From assembly GCA_036375995.1 (NCBI GenBank), contig DASVBE010000015.1, positions 1 to 56,465 on the forward strand: a DNA stretch of 56,465 nucleotides, given 5' to 3'. Source of the DNA: DASVBE01 sp036375995 (lineage in GTDB: Bacteria; Actinomycetota; Actinomycetes; Streptosporangiales; Streptosporangiaceae). Positions within the stretch are counted from its first letter, which is position 1. The number at the start of each line of letters is the position of its first letter. The notes beneath the pieces were generated by a model that was given only the letters and a program-made list of their open reading frames with translations, ran no database searches and was not told the origin of the DNA. The translations under genes were made by a program, and so were the position numbers. Of this stretch, positions 22,866-31,018 are shown in pieces.

Positions 22866-24403
22866 CCCGCCGCCTTCGAGCCGACGATCGATTCCCCGAC
22901 CCGGCGCCGCTGCACCTTCCCGGTGGGCGTGCGCGGGATCTCGGGCAGCACGTACACGGTGACCGGGACCTTGTACGCGGCCAGCAGCGCGCGGCAGTGC
23001 CTGATCAGCTCGCCCGGCTCTGTTTCCGCAGTGAGCTTTACGGCTGCCGCGGGGACCTCGCCGTACTTGTCGTCATCGACCCCGAAGCAGACCGCATCGG
23101 CGACGGCCGCGTGGGACAGCAGCGCCTGCTCGATCTCGGCGGGCGAGATGTTCTCCCCGCCGCGCAGGATCATCTCCTTCAGGCGGCCCTCCAGGTAGAG
23201 GTAGCCGTCGCGGATCACGCCGCGGTCGCCGGTGCGGAACCAGCCGTCGATGAACGCCTCGGCGGTGGCCGCCGGGTTGGCCAGGTAGCCGTTCATCACG
23301 CCGGGCCCGCGGATGACGACCTCGCCGGCTTCCCCGGCGCTGAGGAATTGCCCGGCCGGGCTGACGACCGCGATCTCGGTGCCGGTCGGCACGCCGACCG
23401 AGCTGGGGATGCGGGCCGCGGGCGGCAAGGGGTTGGACGACATCTGGTGGCTGGCCTCGGTCATCCCGTAGGCCTCCAGCATCGGTACGCCGTAGGCGGC
23501 CTCGGCCCGCTCCAGCAGTTCCGGCGACAGCGGCGAGCTGCACGAGCGGGCGAACCGCAGGCTGGGCGGGGCACCGCCGTCGTCCGCCCGGTCCAGGATC
23601 ATCCGGTGCAGCGTCGGCCCGGCGGACAGCCAGGTGGCCGCGGCGTCGCGGGCCTGCGGCCAGAACCGGTGCGCGGTGAACCGGCGCGGCACGACCACCG
23701 TGCCGCCCGTGCTCAGCGCCGCGAACGAGGAGGCGACCAGGCCGTGGATGTGGAACAGCGGCATCACGCAGAACGAGACGTCTTCCGCGGTCAGCTGGTA
23801 GTGCGCGGCGATGGTCCGGGCCGAGGCGGTGAGGTTGCGCTGGCGGAGCGGGACCTGCTTGGGGCGGCTGGTCGTGCCGCTGGTGTGCAGGACCAGGGCG
23901 ATGTCGTCAGCGTCGCCGCGGTCGAACGACGGGGCGGCCTGAACCGGGGCGCCGTCGATGACGAGGTCCGGCGGGCCGTCCGTGCCGATCGCGAGCTCGA
24001 TCACCGGGATGCTCAGCGGGCCCGCCGCGGCCACCGCGGCCTGCGGGCCGGTGCCGGACACCAGCAGCAGCCGCGGCGCGATGTCCTCCAGGTAGAACGT
24101 GAACTCGCTCTGGGTGTACGCCGGGTTCAGCGGGGCCGCGGCCGCGCCGAGCTGAGCGGCAGCGAACAGCAGCAGGACGAACTCGGGGCCGTTGGGAAGG
24201 GTCATGCCGACGCGGTCGCCGCGCTTGACGCCGGCTGCGGCCAGCCTCCCCGCTAGCGTCTCGACGGCCTCGGCGACCTGGGCGTAGTCCTGGGTCCTGC
24301 CGTCCTCCGGGGTCACGAACGCGGTCGACCGCTGCGAGCCGTGGGCCAGCAGCGCGCTGAGCGGTTCCGGCTGGCTGGCGGTGGGCTCGGACGTGGCGAC
24401 CAT
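22862..24403 (-). CDS. AMP-forming CoA ligase, oxalate-CoA ligase (AAE3/PCS60)-like
   Basis: 513-residue adenylate-forming ligase. ATP motif LVLHTSGTTSRPKQVPL, the A5 region LEAYGMTEASHQMSSNPLPP, GWFRTGDRGVI and the C-terminal catalytic Lys in PRTPTGKVQRR are all present. The run MTEASHQM-SNPLPP and RGGENISPAEIEQALLSH are typical of the plant/yeast oxalyl-CoA synthetase group, so oxalate or another short dicarboxylate is a fair guess. The start is ATG 24403 with AGGAGG six bases upstream. It is coupled to the ketopantoate-reductase-like gene by ATGA. Substrate not proven. Confidence 0.85.
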   Translation of the reverse strand: MVATSEPTASQPEPLSALLAHGSQRSTAFVTPEDGRTQDYAQVAEAVETLAGRLAAAGVKRGDRVGMTLPNGPEFVLLLFAAAQLGAAAAPLNPAYTQSEFTFYLEDIAPRLLLVSGTGPQAAVAAAGPLSIPVIELAIGTDGPPDLVIDGAPVQAAPSFDRGDADDIALVLHTSGTTSRPKQVPLRQRNLTASARTIAAHYQLTAEDVSFCVMPLFHIHGLVASSFAALSTGGTVVVPRRFTAHRFWPQARDAAATWLSAGPTLHRMILDRADDGGAPPSLRFARSCSSPLSPELLERAEAAYGVPMLEAYGMTEASHQMSSNPLPPAARIPSSVGVPTGTEIAVVSPAGQFLSAGEAGEVVIRGPGVMNGYLANPAATAEAFIDGWFRTGDRGVIRDGYLYLEGRLKEMILRGGENISPAEIEQALLSHAAVADAVCFGVDDDKYGEVPAAAVKLTAETEPGELIRHCRALLAAYKVPVTVYVLPEIPRTPTGKVQRRRVGESIVGSKAAG

Positions 24404-24701
24404 CGGCGACCTCCTGCGTTTCGTCGGCAGTCCCAGTATCCGGGCCGTTCCGCGGCCGCCGGAGCGCGGGGGGTTCCCTGCGGACAGCGTTCCGATGAGT
24501 TTCGGCCCCGGCAGTTGTCCATCTCTGAGAGCCAGCCCCAGTCGCCTACGTTCGGCGCGATGCCTACGGCCGGCGGGGACGCGCAGCTTGTGCGGCCGTC
24601 TCCGCGCCACCGGCCTGCGACGCTGCCCTGGAGGTCACGATGTGCCCGATGGTCGGTTCGTTCCGGACGTCCGGCGGCGTCGCCGCGAGGGGGGAGGCGT
24701 G
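24404..24701. other. Intergenic region, divergent promoters
   Basis: 298 bases between the divergent CoA-ligase and alpha/beta-hydrolase genes. It must hold both promoters, but I see no convincing -35/-10 pair, palindrome or protein-like frame in it. Confidence 0.5.
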
Positions 24702-25541
24702 ATGACGACGGCCCGGGCCGGCGGCGTCATGCTCGGGGTCGAGCACTTCGGCGACGCGGCGGCGCCGCTGGTTCTGCTCACGGGCGGCCCGACCATGCTC
24801 TCCTGGCCCGACACGCTGTGCGCGGCGCTCGCCCGCGGCGGGCGCCACGTCGTGCGGTACGACCTGCGCGATTCCGGCGCGTCGACCACCATCGATCCGC
24901 AGGCTCCGGCGTACACGCTGCGCGATCTTGCCGCCGACGCCGCGGCGCTCGCCCGGGTCCTCGACGGCCGGCCGGCCCACCTGGCGGGCATCGGCGTCGG
25001 CGGGATGGTCGCCCAGATCGCCGCGCTCGACCACCCGGATGCGTTCTCGGCGCTCACCCTCGCCGGAACGCGGCCGGTGGCTCCGGGCCCGGTCGACGAT
25101 GACCTGCCTGACCATGACACGGCGACGATGGGCCGGCTGTTCTCGCGCCCGGTGCCCGACTGGTCCGACCGCGCCGCGGTGGCGGAGTTTGCCGCCCGGG
25201 GCGCGGAGATCCTCGGCGACGACCCCGCCGCCGCGCGCGCGACCGCCGGCCGCAAATGGGACCGCACGCCGGGCACCGAGCCCGCGGTGCAGATGGCCAG
25301 CCAGCTGGGCCTGGTGTTCGCCAAGCTCGACTGCACGCCGCGCTGGCGCGAGCGCCTGCCCGGGCTGGCGATCCCGGCGCTGGTGGTGCACGGCCGCCGC
25401 GACCCGTTCTTTCCTGTCGGCAACGGCGAAGCGCTCGCGCGCGAGATCCCCGGTGCGCGGCTGCTCGTGCTCGAACACGCCGCGACGGCGATCCCGGATG
25501 CGGCCGCCGATGAGGTCGCCGCGGCGATGCTCGCGCTCTAG
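24702..25541 (+). CDS. Alpha/beta-hydrolase-fold protein lacking catalytic residues
   Basis: 279-residue protein clearly of the alpha/beta-hydrolase fold, closest in feel to the RdmC/aclacinomycin methylesterase group: VLLTGGPTMLSW, VVRYDLRDSGAST, VVHGRRDPFFPVGNG. The nucleophile elbow reads LAGIGVGGMVAQ, with Gly where the Ser of GxSxGGM belongs, and the C-terminal GHxLP His site reads ATAIP. Only the acid position (GRRDPF) is kept. It is therefore probably not a serine hydrolase. ATG 24702 follows a strong GGGGAGG; a GTG directly before it is possible. It could be a binding or regulatory protein, or use another mechanism. Confidence 0.82.
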   Translation: MTTARAGGVMLGVEHFGDAAAPLVLLTGGPTMLSWPDTLCAALARGGRHVVRYDLRDSGASTTIDPQAPAYTLRDLAADAAALARVLDGRPAHLAGIGVGGMVAQIAALDHPDAFSALTLAGTRPVAPGPVDDDLPDHDTATMGRLFSRPVPDWSDRAAVAEFAARGAEILGDDPAAARATAGRKWDRTPGTEPAVQMASQLGLVFAKLDCTPRWRERLPGLAIPALVVHGRRDPFFPVGNGEALAREIPGARLLVLEHAATAIPDAAADEVAAAMLAL

Positions 25542-25641
25542 GCGCTCACGGTGCTGGCGGCCCTAACCAGGACAGGCGTCTCTCCGGCTCAGGGGAGCAG
25601 CACCGGCGTGTTATCACGGGAGGCAGTGATGCCGACGCGGG

Positions 25642-25911
25642 CTAGGCGGCGTGGCGGATGGTCGCGGGGGCCGGACGGGCCGCGTGCAGGCCGGCGACGA
25701 CCTGCCGGGCCCAGCGCATGCGCTCGCAGGCCGTCTCGGGGTGGTCGCCGAACTCCTGGGCCATCCGCGCGGCACAGCCGCGGGTGCCCAGCTCCCGCAC
25801 GGCGCGGCTGATCGCCGCGGCGACCTCTTGCGCGGTGGGCTCGTCCGAGCGCTGCAACCCGGAGGCGAACAGCGCCTCGCACCTCGCATCGATCACATTC
25901 AGCCGGGTCAT
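25642..25911 (-). CDS. Conserved small actinobacterial protein of unknown function
   Basis: 89-residue protein: MTRLNVIDARCEALFAS, LQRSDEPTAQEVAAAIS, RAVRELGTRGCAARMAQEFG and RMRWARQVVAGL. I recognise this pattern as a small conserved protein of streptomycetes and relatives with no assigned function. It is mainly helical and soluble, with two conserved-looking Cys. The start is ATG 25911 with GGAGGCTTCC-type purines upstream. It is convergent with the hydrolase-like gene. No domain assignment is possible. Confidence 0.75.
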   Translation of the reverse strand: MTRLNVIDARCEALFASGLQRSDEPTAQEVAAAISRAVRELGTRGCAARMAQEFGDHPETACERMRWARQVVAGLHAARPAPATIRHAA

Positions 25912-26071
25912 GGAAGCCTCCGCGCCTGCTCGGTCCGGGTCGGCTGCCCGGTTCCGCGTCCTGGCCCCAGAGTCGGCCGCGGGCCGCCGGCCGGCAAGGG
26001 AAGGTCTCCCCACTGCCGCGCGCCACGGGGCCTCCCCGCGCCCAGACCAAGCGGGCAGCAACGGCGCTGCG

Positions 26072-26161
26072 CCGAAGACCACGGTGACGCTGACCCGCCA
26101 GGGCCGCGCGGCCCTCGGCACCTACACCGAGGCCCTGCGCGACCTGCTCGGCGGGCTGTAG
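26072..26161 (+). pseudogene. C-terminal remnant of a winged-helix regulator
   Basis: Without a start, a 29-residue segment reads PKTTVTLTRQGRAALGTYTE and ALRDLLGGL, then stops. This is the usual end of small winged-helix (MarR/PadR-like, 'winged helix DNA-binding domain') regulators: VTLTxxGRAAxxxYxxALRxLLGG. Nothing upstream (25912-26071) encodes the rest. It is probably what remains after a deletion in this 313-base gap. Confidence 0.6.
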
Positions 26162-26181
26162 CCATCCGGCCCGCCGCCCCC

Positions 26182-26211
26182 TGACCGCCTGACCACCCGG
26201 CCAGGCGGTCA
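26182..26211. terminator. Perfect 10-bp stem-loop, probable bidirectional terminator
   Basis: TGACCGCCTG (26182-26191) pairs perfectly with CAGGCGGTCA (26202-26211) around a 10-base loop. It lies just past the end of the CoA-ligase gene on the minus strand (stop at 26225). No clear T-tract follows, as is common in high-GC actinomycetes. Confidence 0.6.
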
Positions 26212-26224
26212 ACGGCTGCCGCCG

Positions 26225-27847
26225 TCAGCTGTCCCGCAGCAGCCGCCGCAGGATCTTCCCCGACGGGGACACCGGGATCGCATCGGTGAACTCCACCTCG
26301 GTGATCCGCTTGTACGGCGCGACCCGCTCGGCCACGTACCCGATCAGCTCCGCCGCGGTGCCCGCACCGGCCGGACTCCCCTCGGCGAGCACCACGAACG
26401 CCCGCGGCCGCTCGCCCGCCCGCTCGTCAGGAACCGGCACCACCGCGGCCGCGGCCACCCGCGGATGGCCGCACAGCACGGCCTCCAGCTCGGCCGGGGC
26501 GACCTGGAACCCGTTGACCTTGATGAGCTCCTTGACCCGGTCCGTGATGAACAGGTCCCCTTCGGCCGAGAACCGGGCGATGTCCCCGGTGTGCAGCCAG
26601 CCCGCGGAATCGATCGTCGCCGCGGTCGCCGCCGGGTTGCCGAGGTAGCCGTCCATCACCGACGGCGTGCGGACCCAGAGCTCCCCGGTCTCCCCCGGCG
26701 CCACGTCCGCCTGCCGGTCCGGATGGACGATCCGGGCGCGCGCCCCGGGCAGCAGCCGGCCTGACGACCCGGGCACCACCTCGGTGCCTTCCGGCCACAG
26801 CGCCAGGCCGGCGGTGACCTCGGTCATCCCGTAGCCCTGGCCGACCGGGCAGCCGATCCGTGCCGCGCAGGCCTGCTGCATCCCGGCGTCCAGCGGCGCG
26901 GCCCCGCAGCCCAGCCACTCCAGCGACGACAGGTCGTACTCGCTCACCGCGGGGTGCCTGGCCAGCGCCGCCGCGATCGGCGGCACGACCACGGTCTGGG
27001 TGATCCGGTGATCCGCCATAGCGGCCAGGAACGAGGTCACCTCGAACCGCGGCAGCGTGACCAGCGTCGCTCCGCCGAGCAGCGCACGCCCGGCGAGCAC
27101 GACCAGCCCGACCGCATGGAAGAACGGCGCGACCGCGAGCACCCGCGCGGCGGGCCCGGTGGGCATCAGGGTGAGCGACTGCACCAGGTTGGTGAGGACG
27201 GCGCGGTGGCTGAGCATGACGCCCTTGGCCCGCCCCGTCGTCCCGCTGGAATACGGCAGCAGCGCGAGCGCCGCCGGGTCCACCGGCCCGTGCGGCAGCC
27301 TTTCCCCGTGTGCCTGCAGGGCCGGGAAGTCCAGCTTTCCCGGCTCCTTGGCGTACGTCACGATGACCGGATTACGGTTATCCGCGCCGCGGGCCGCCAC
27401 CTGCTCCGCGGCCGCGCGGGCGGTGGGCAGGACCGCCGGGCCGGCCAGCAGGAACCTGGCCCCGGAGTCGGCCAGCTGGGCGGCCACCTCACCCGGGGTG
27501 CACATCGGGTTCAGCCCGGTGACCACGCCGCCCGCGGCCATCGCGCCGAAGCACGCGATCAGCCACTCGGGCGAGTTCGGCGCGAGGATCGCGAACGTGT
27601 CGCCCGGGCGCAGCCCGTGCGCGGCCAGCCCGGCCGCCACCCGGCGCACCGCGCTGGCCAGCTCGCCGTAGCTGAGCGTCCGGCCTGACGCGGCGTCGGT
27701 GACGGCCGCCTGCCCGGGCCGCTCGGCCGCGACGCCGAGCAGGGCGTCCGGCAGCGAGAGGCCCGGCACCTCCGGGTCCGGCCACGCGCTGGCGATGGCC
27801 GGCGCCGTGCTGGTGCCCGTGCTGATGCTCCCCGTGCTGATGCTCAT
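26225..27847 (-). CDS. AMP-forming CoA ligase, 4-coumarate/fatty acid type
   Basis: 540-residue ANL-family ligase with ALLPYSSGTTGRAKGVMLSH, GQGYGMTEVTAGLALWPEG, GWLHTGDIARFSAEGD, VKELIKVNGFQVAPAELEAV and the C-terminal Lys in PVSPSGKILRRLL. The motif set matches 4-coumarate-CoA ligase-like enzymes that activate aromatic or fatty acids. The start ATG 27847 overlaps the stop of the DUF4395 gene (ATGA). The first residues (MSISTGSISTGTS) come from a short tandem DNA repeat. It is the last gene of a three-gene operon with a NifS-like enzyme. Substrate unknown. Confidence 0.88.
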   Translation of the reverse strand: MSISTGSISTGTSTAPAIASAWPDPEVPGLSLPDALLGVAAERPGQAAVTDAASGRTLSYGELASAVRRVAAGLAAHGLRPGDTFAILAPNSPEWLIACFGAMAAGGVVTGLNPMCTPGEVAAQLADSGARFLLAGPAVLPTARAAAEQVAARGADNRNPVIVTYAKEPGKLDFPALQAHGERLPHGPVDPAALALLPYSSGTTGRAKGVMLSHRAVLTNLVQSLTLMPTGPAARVLAVAPFFHAVGLVVLAGRALLGGATLVTLPRFEVTSFLAAMADHRITQTVVVPPIAAALARHPAVSEYDLSSLEWLGCGAAPLDAGMQQACAARIGCPVGQGYGMTEVTAGLALWPEGTEVVPGSSGRLLPGARARIVHPDRQADVAPGETGELWVRTPSVMDGYLGNPAATAATIDSAGWLHTGDIARFSAEGDLFITDRVKELIKVNGFQVAPAELEAVLCGHPRVAAAAVVPVPDERAGERPRAFVVLAEGSPAGAGTAAELIGYVAERVAPYKRITEVEFTDAIPVSPSGKILRRLLRDS

Positions 27848-28407
27848 AGCGTGGCCTCCCTGGTCCGCTCGTCGCCGGCCGCGGCGCTGGCTCCGTGGGC
27901 GTGCGGGACGGCGAGCTCGCAGGCGCCGTACGCGCAGGTGACCGCCGGGTCGGTGCGGGCCCAGCCGCGGCGGACCAGCAGCCGGTGGATCTCGCAGCCC
28001 AGGCACAGGCCGAGCACGGACTCGAGCCACATCAGGGCCAGGCAGACCAGGCAGATCGACCGCGGCAGCCAGCCGCGGATGCCGCTGTTCGTGATGATCG
28101 CCATGGCCCCCGACATGGCCAGGCCCAGCGTCCAGGCGAACCGCTTGGGCCGGGCCGACACCCAGTCCGGCACGCGGCGCCCGGTGAGCAGGCCGGCCAG
28201 GGCGCCGACCGGGCTCCAGGCCAGGCCCGCGGTCACCCGGATCGCGAACTCGGCCGCGAACAGTACCGAGACGGCCTGCAGGGGCCAGTACACCTTCTGG
28301 AAGTAGGCGAAGCTGAAGGCGACGGCGCCGGCCACCATCGTGACGCCGGCCGCGGCGCGGACCTGGTGCTCGTTGACCATGGCCGGGAGGCTGATCGGGT
28401 TTGGCAT
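27844..28407 (-). CDS. DUF4395 membrane protein
   Basis: 187-residue integral membrane protein with about four hydrophobic segments and the DUF4395 pattern: NEHQVRAAAGVTMVAGAVAF, GLAWSPVGALAGLL, PKRFAWTLGLAMSG and the Cys-bearing CLVCLALMWLESVLGLCLGC, E-I-H. The Cys-rich helix may be redox- or sulfur-related; DUF4395 genes often lie next to thioredoxin- or sulfurtransferase-type genes, as here next to a NifS-like gene. The last 35 residues are cytoplasmic and polar with two more Cys. Function unknown; the sulfur link is inference. Confidence 0.85.
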   Translation of the reverse strand: MPNPISLPAMVNEHQVRAAAGVTMVAGAVAFSFAYFQKVYWPLQAVSVLFAAEFAIRVTAGLAWSPVGALAGLLTGRRVPDWVSARPKRFAWTLGLAMSGAMAIITNSGIRGWLPRSICLVCLALMWLESVLGLCLGCEIHRLLVRRGWARTDPAVTCAYGACELAVPHAHGASAAAGDERTREATL

Positions 28408-28429
28408 GCTGCCCTCCTGCAGGCGTAGC

Positions 28430-29956
28430 TCAGACGGGTGCGGGCACCGCCGGCCGGTGCCCGGCTGGGCGCCGCGGGTGCCCGGCGCCGGCCGCGAGGC
28501 AGTCCGCCGTGCGGCCGGCGAAGCGCTGGATGAAGCACATGAAGCGGTAGGCGTCGGCGAAGTTGCTGGCCACGCCGACGGAGATACGGGTAGCCGAGGG
28601 CAGCACGCCGTACTGGGCGCGCATCCCGTCCCTCAGCTCGGCCTCGGTGACCGGCCGGTCCCGGCCGAACCAGGGCCGGAGCTGGCAGGCGGACAGGCCC
28701 AGCGCGACCTCGCCCGCACCCGGGTTGCAGAAGCAGCCGGTCCGCAGCGAGATCCCGGCCTGGCCGGCCAGTTCCTCGATCAGGCGGTCGTCGATCGTGA
28801 TCCCGTCCCGGTCGCGCAGCCGGAACGTGATGGTCCCGCCGCGCTGCCGGGTGCTGACCGGCCCGAGGATCTCGGCCAGCGGCGGGCCGCTGGCGTGCCG
28901 CAGGCCGGCGAGCGCGTCCAGCAGCCACCCGGTCAGGGAGTGCACCCGGTGCTGGATCGCGGCCTGGCCCACCCGCTGGATGTGCCGGAGGCCGGCCGTG
29001 ACCGCGGGCAGGTTGAGGTAGTCGACGGTGCCGTCCTCGAAGGCGGCCTCGCCGGGCTCCAGGTAGTGACCGTCGCCCCGGACCGAGGCGATCGTCACCG
29101 TGCCGCCCGCGAACCAGGGCCGGTGCAGCAGGCCGGCCCGGTCCCGCCGGATCAGCAGGCAGCCGGCCCCGGTCGGGTAGCCGGTGATCTTGTAGAACGA
29201 GAACGCGGCGAAATCCGGCGCGATCCGGCCGATGTCGACCGGGTTCGTCGGCGCGTAGGCCGCGGCGTCGAGCAGCACGTCCCAGCCGGCCTGGTGCGCC
29301 TCGGCGATCAGGCCGAGGTCGTGCTGCACGCCGGAGAAGTTCGACTGGGCCGGGAAGGCCAGCAGGTTGCGGGCCCCCGCGTGGCCGCCCGCCGCGCCGG
29401 CCCGCAGCACGCCGCTCATCGCCGCGCGGTCGACGCGCAGCTCGGGCGCGGTCACCGGCACGTAGCAGACCCGCGCGCCGGCCCGCCGGGCGAACTCCCG
29501 GATGCCGTTGACCGAGTTGTGGTTGTCCACGGTGAGCGCGAACCGGCCGCCGGGCGCGAACGGGTAGGCCTCGCCGACCAGCCGCAGCGCCGCGCTGGCG
29601 TTGGCGGTGAACACGCACAGGTACTCCTCCCGCGGGGCGCGGAGGAAGTCGCAGACCGCCTGCCGGGCCTGCTCGACCAGCTGCGACGAGGCCAGCGAGG
29701 CCGGGTTGCCCGAGTGCGGGTTGCCCAGAACCCGGTTGTGCAGCAGCGCGGCGTGCGCCTCGATCTGGCCGTCCGCGTGCAGCCCGCCGCCGGTGTAGTC
29801 GAGGTACACGTGGCCGGTACGGTCCAGGCGGCCGTACTCGGTCCGCCGCAGCCGCGCGAACGCGCCGTCCGGGTCGAACCCGGGATACCGGCGGACGAAG
29901 GCCGCCTCGGCCGCCGCCGCGCCGGTCAGTTCGTATCTGGGTGCCTGAGTACTCAT
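28430..29956 (-). CDS. NifS-like PLP enzyme, molybdenum-cofactor-sulfurase-type
   Basis: 508-residue class V aminotransferase-fold protein. Visible are YLDYTGGGLHADGQIEAH, LGNPHSGNPASLASSQLVE, the PLP Lys in FSFYKITGYPTG and the candidate persulfide Cys in LRTGCFCNPGAGE. YLDYTGxG, NPHSxNPxS and RTGCFCNPGAC-type motifs are those of the N-terminal half of Mo-cofactor sulfurase (MOCOS/ABA3), not of IscS. The MOSC domain of MOCOS is absent here, but a separate MOSC protein is encoded at 46.2 kb. The probable chemistry is sulfur transfer from cysteine. First gene of the operon; divergent from TetR. Confidence 0.85.
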   Translation of the reverse strand: MSTQAPRYELTGAAAAEAAFVRRYPGFDPDGAFARLRRTEYGRLDRTGHVYLDYTGGGLHADGQIEAHAALLHNRVLGNPHSGNPASLASSQLVEQARQAVCDFLRAPREEYLCVFTANASAALRLVGEAYPFAPGGRFALTVDNHNSVNGIREFARRAGARVCYVPVTAPELRVDRAAMSGVLRAGAAGGHAGARNLLAFPAQSNFSGVQHDLGLIAEAHQAGWDVLLDAAAYAPTNPVDIGRIAPDFAAFSFYKITGYPTGAGCLLIRRDRAGLLHRPWFAGGTVTIASVRGDGHYLEPGEAAFEDGTVDYLNLPAVTAGLRHIQRVGQAAIQHRVHSLTGWLLDALAGLRHASGPPLAEILGPVSTRQRGGTITFRLRDRDGITIDDRLIEELAGQAGISLRTGCFCNPGAGEVALGLSACQLRPWFGRDRPVTEAELRDGMRAQYGVLPSATRISVGVASNFADAYRFMCFIQRFAGRTADCLAAGAGHPRRPAGHRPAVPAPV

Positions 29957-30191
29957 ACCGCCATGTCCGTCCTGTTGCCCACCGCCCGCGGGGTATGGCG
30001 TTGCCCCCCGCCTGGTGGCCGGGTCACCCCCGGCCCCTGCGCCCCGGTCGCTCCCACTGTGAGCGGCCCCCGTTAGCGAGGCGCTAGCCGCACCGCTAGC
30101 GGCCCCCCGTTGCTCCTCGCTGATGCGGAGCGCCCGGATTTCGCCCTGATGCGCACGGAGGCGCAGATCTTTTGCCTCATCTTGACCACAA

Positions 30192-30231
30192 TTGGGCTCG
30201 GAACCAACAAACCTATTGGTGTCTCACCCAA
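30192..30231. promoter_or_regulatory. Phased TTGG/CCAA operator array at the TetR promoter
   Basis: Four half-sites alternate at exact 12-base steps: TTGG 30192, CCAA 30204, TTGG 30216, CCAA 30228. This gives two TTGG-N8-CCAA palindromes 24 bp apart plus an internal CCAA-N8-TTGG. On the minus strand TTGGTT-N17-CAAGAT is a plausible promoter for the NifS-like operon inside the array. The last half-site is five bases before the TetR ATG. TetR autoregulation and control of the divergent operon are inferred. The rest of 29957-30191 is a GC-rich leader containing GCTAGC repeats. Confidence 0.7.
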
Positions 30232-30235
30232 TATC

Positions 30236-30880
30236 ATGGGTGCCGTGACGTCAAGCCCCCCGCCCGCGGCCCGGCCGCCGCAGCCGGCCGCCCGGCGAAA
30301 GGCCCCCGCCCAGCGACGGGCCGAGGTGATCGAGGCCGCCGCGGCGATCGCGGTGCGCGACGGCCTGGACAAGGTCACCGCCAAGCGGGTCGCCGCGGCC
30401 GTCGGCGTGCGCGCCGGCCTGGTCGACCACTACTTCACTGCCGACCAGCTCGTCGCGGCCGCGTTCGCGCTCGCCGCGGCAGCCGAGTCCGACGAGGTCT
30501 TCGGCGAGGCCGAGGCCATCCCGGACGCGCCCGGCCAGATCCGCCATCTGCTCGCCACCTGGCTGCGCCCCGACCACGACCCGCTCAGCCTGCTCTGGCT
30601 GGACGCCTGGCAGGCCAGCAGGCACCGGCCCGCGCTCCGCGATGCGGTCACCGCCCAGATGGCCAAGGACATCGACCGGCTCACCGTGATCATCGCGGCC
30701 GGCGCCGACCGCGGCCAGTTCACCACCGCCGATCCGGCCGTCGCCGCCGGCCAGATCTTCAGCCTGGTCGACGGCCTCAGCGTGCAGGCCGCGATCCGCG
30801 GCACCATCGAGTACACCTACAGCCAGGCGCTGGTCGCCGTTGTCACCGAGACCATCCTCGGCATCCGCCTGCAGACCTGA
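30236..30880 (+). CDS. TetR family transcriptional regulator
   Basis: 214-residue TetR protein. After a Pro/Ala-rich N terminus the HTH reads AAIAVRDGLDKVTAKRVAA and VGVRAGLVDHYFTADQLV, then a ligand domain with WLRPDHDPLSLLWLDAWQAS and QIFSLVDGLSVQAAIRG. The pattern resembles BetI/TetR_C_6-type repressors. ATG 30236 (or GTG 30245) has no Shine-Dalgarno sequence, so leaderless or weak initiation is likely. It is divergent from the NifS-like/DUF4395/ligase operon; the operator array at 30192 suggests that it controls that operon and itself. Confidence 0.88.
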   Translation: MGAVTSSPPPAARPPQPAARRKAPAQRRAEVIEAAAAIAVRDGLDKVTAKRVAAAVGVRAGLVDHYFTADQLVAAAFALAAAAESDEVFGEAEAIPDAPGQIRHLLATWLRPDHDPLSLLWLDAWQASRHRPALRDAVTAQMAKDIDRLTVIIAAGADRGQFTTADPAVAAGQIFSLVDGLSVQAAIRGTIEYTYSQALVAVVTETILGIRLQT

Positions 30881-30974
30881 CCGCTGCCCCACCCCGCCGG
30901 CCGGTACCGTCCATCCGTTCAGATCGGCGCCGTCACCCGGGCCTGGCTCCGCGGCCCCTGCCCGCCCCCTGAAG

Positions 30975-30995
30975 CGATCGACGTAACATCGATCG
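30975..30995. terminator. Inverted repeat between convergent genes
   Basis: CGATCGA (30975-30981) and TCGATCG (30989-30995) form a 7-bp stem with a 7-base loop, between the ends of the TetR gene (30880) and the dimethylargininase gene (31019). It probably serves as a shared terminator, although no T-tract is seen. Confidence 0.45.
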
Positions 30996-31018
30996 GATAA
31001 GCCGCGGGGCGGGCGGGG

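Noticed and set aside
29990..30110. GC-rich repeats with GCTAGC words before the TetR region, considered as a terminator or small RNA
   Set aside because: The stems are short and ambiguous in this base composition; no T-tract or conserved layout.
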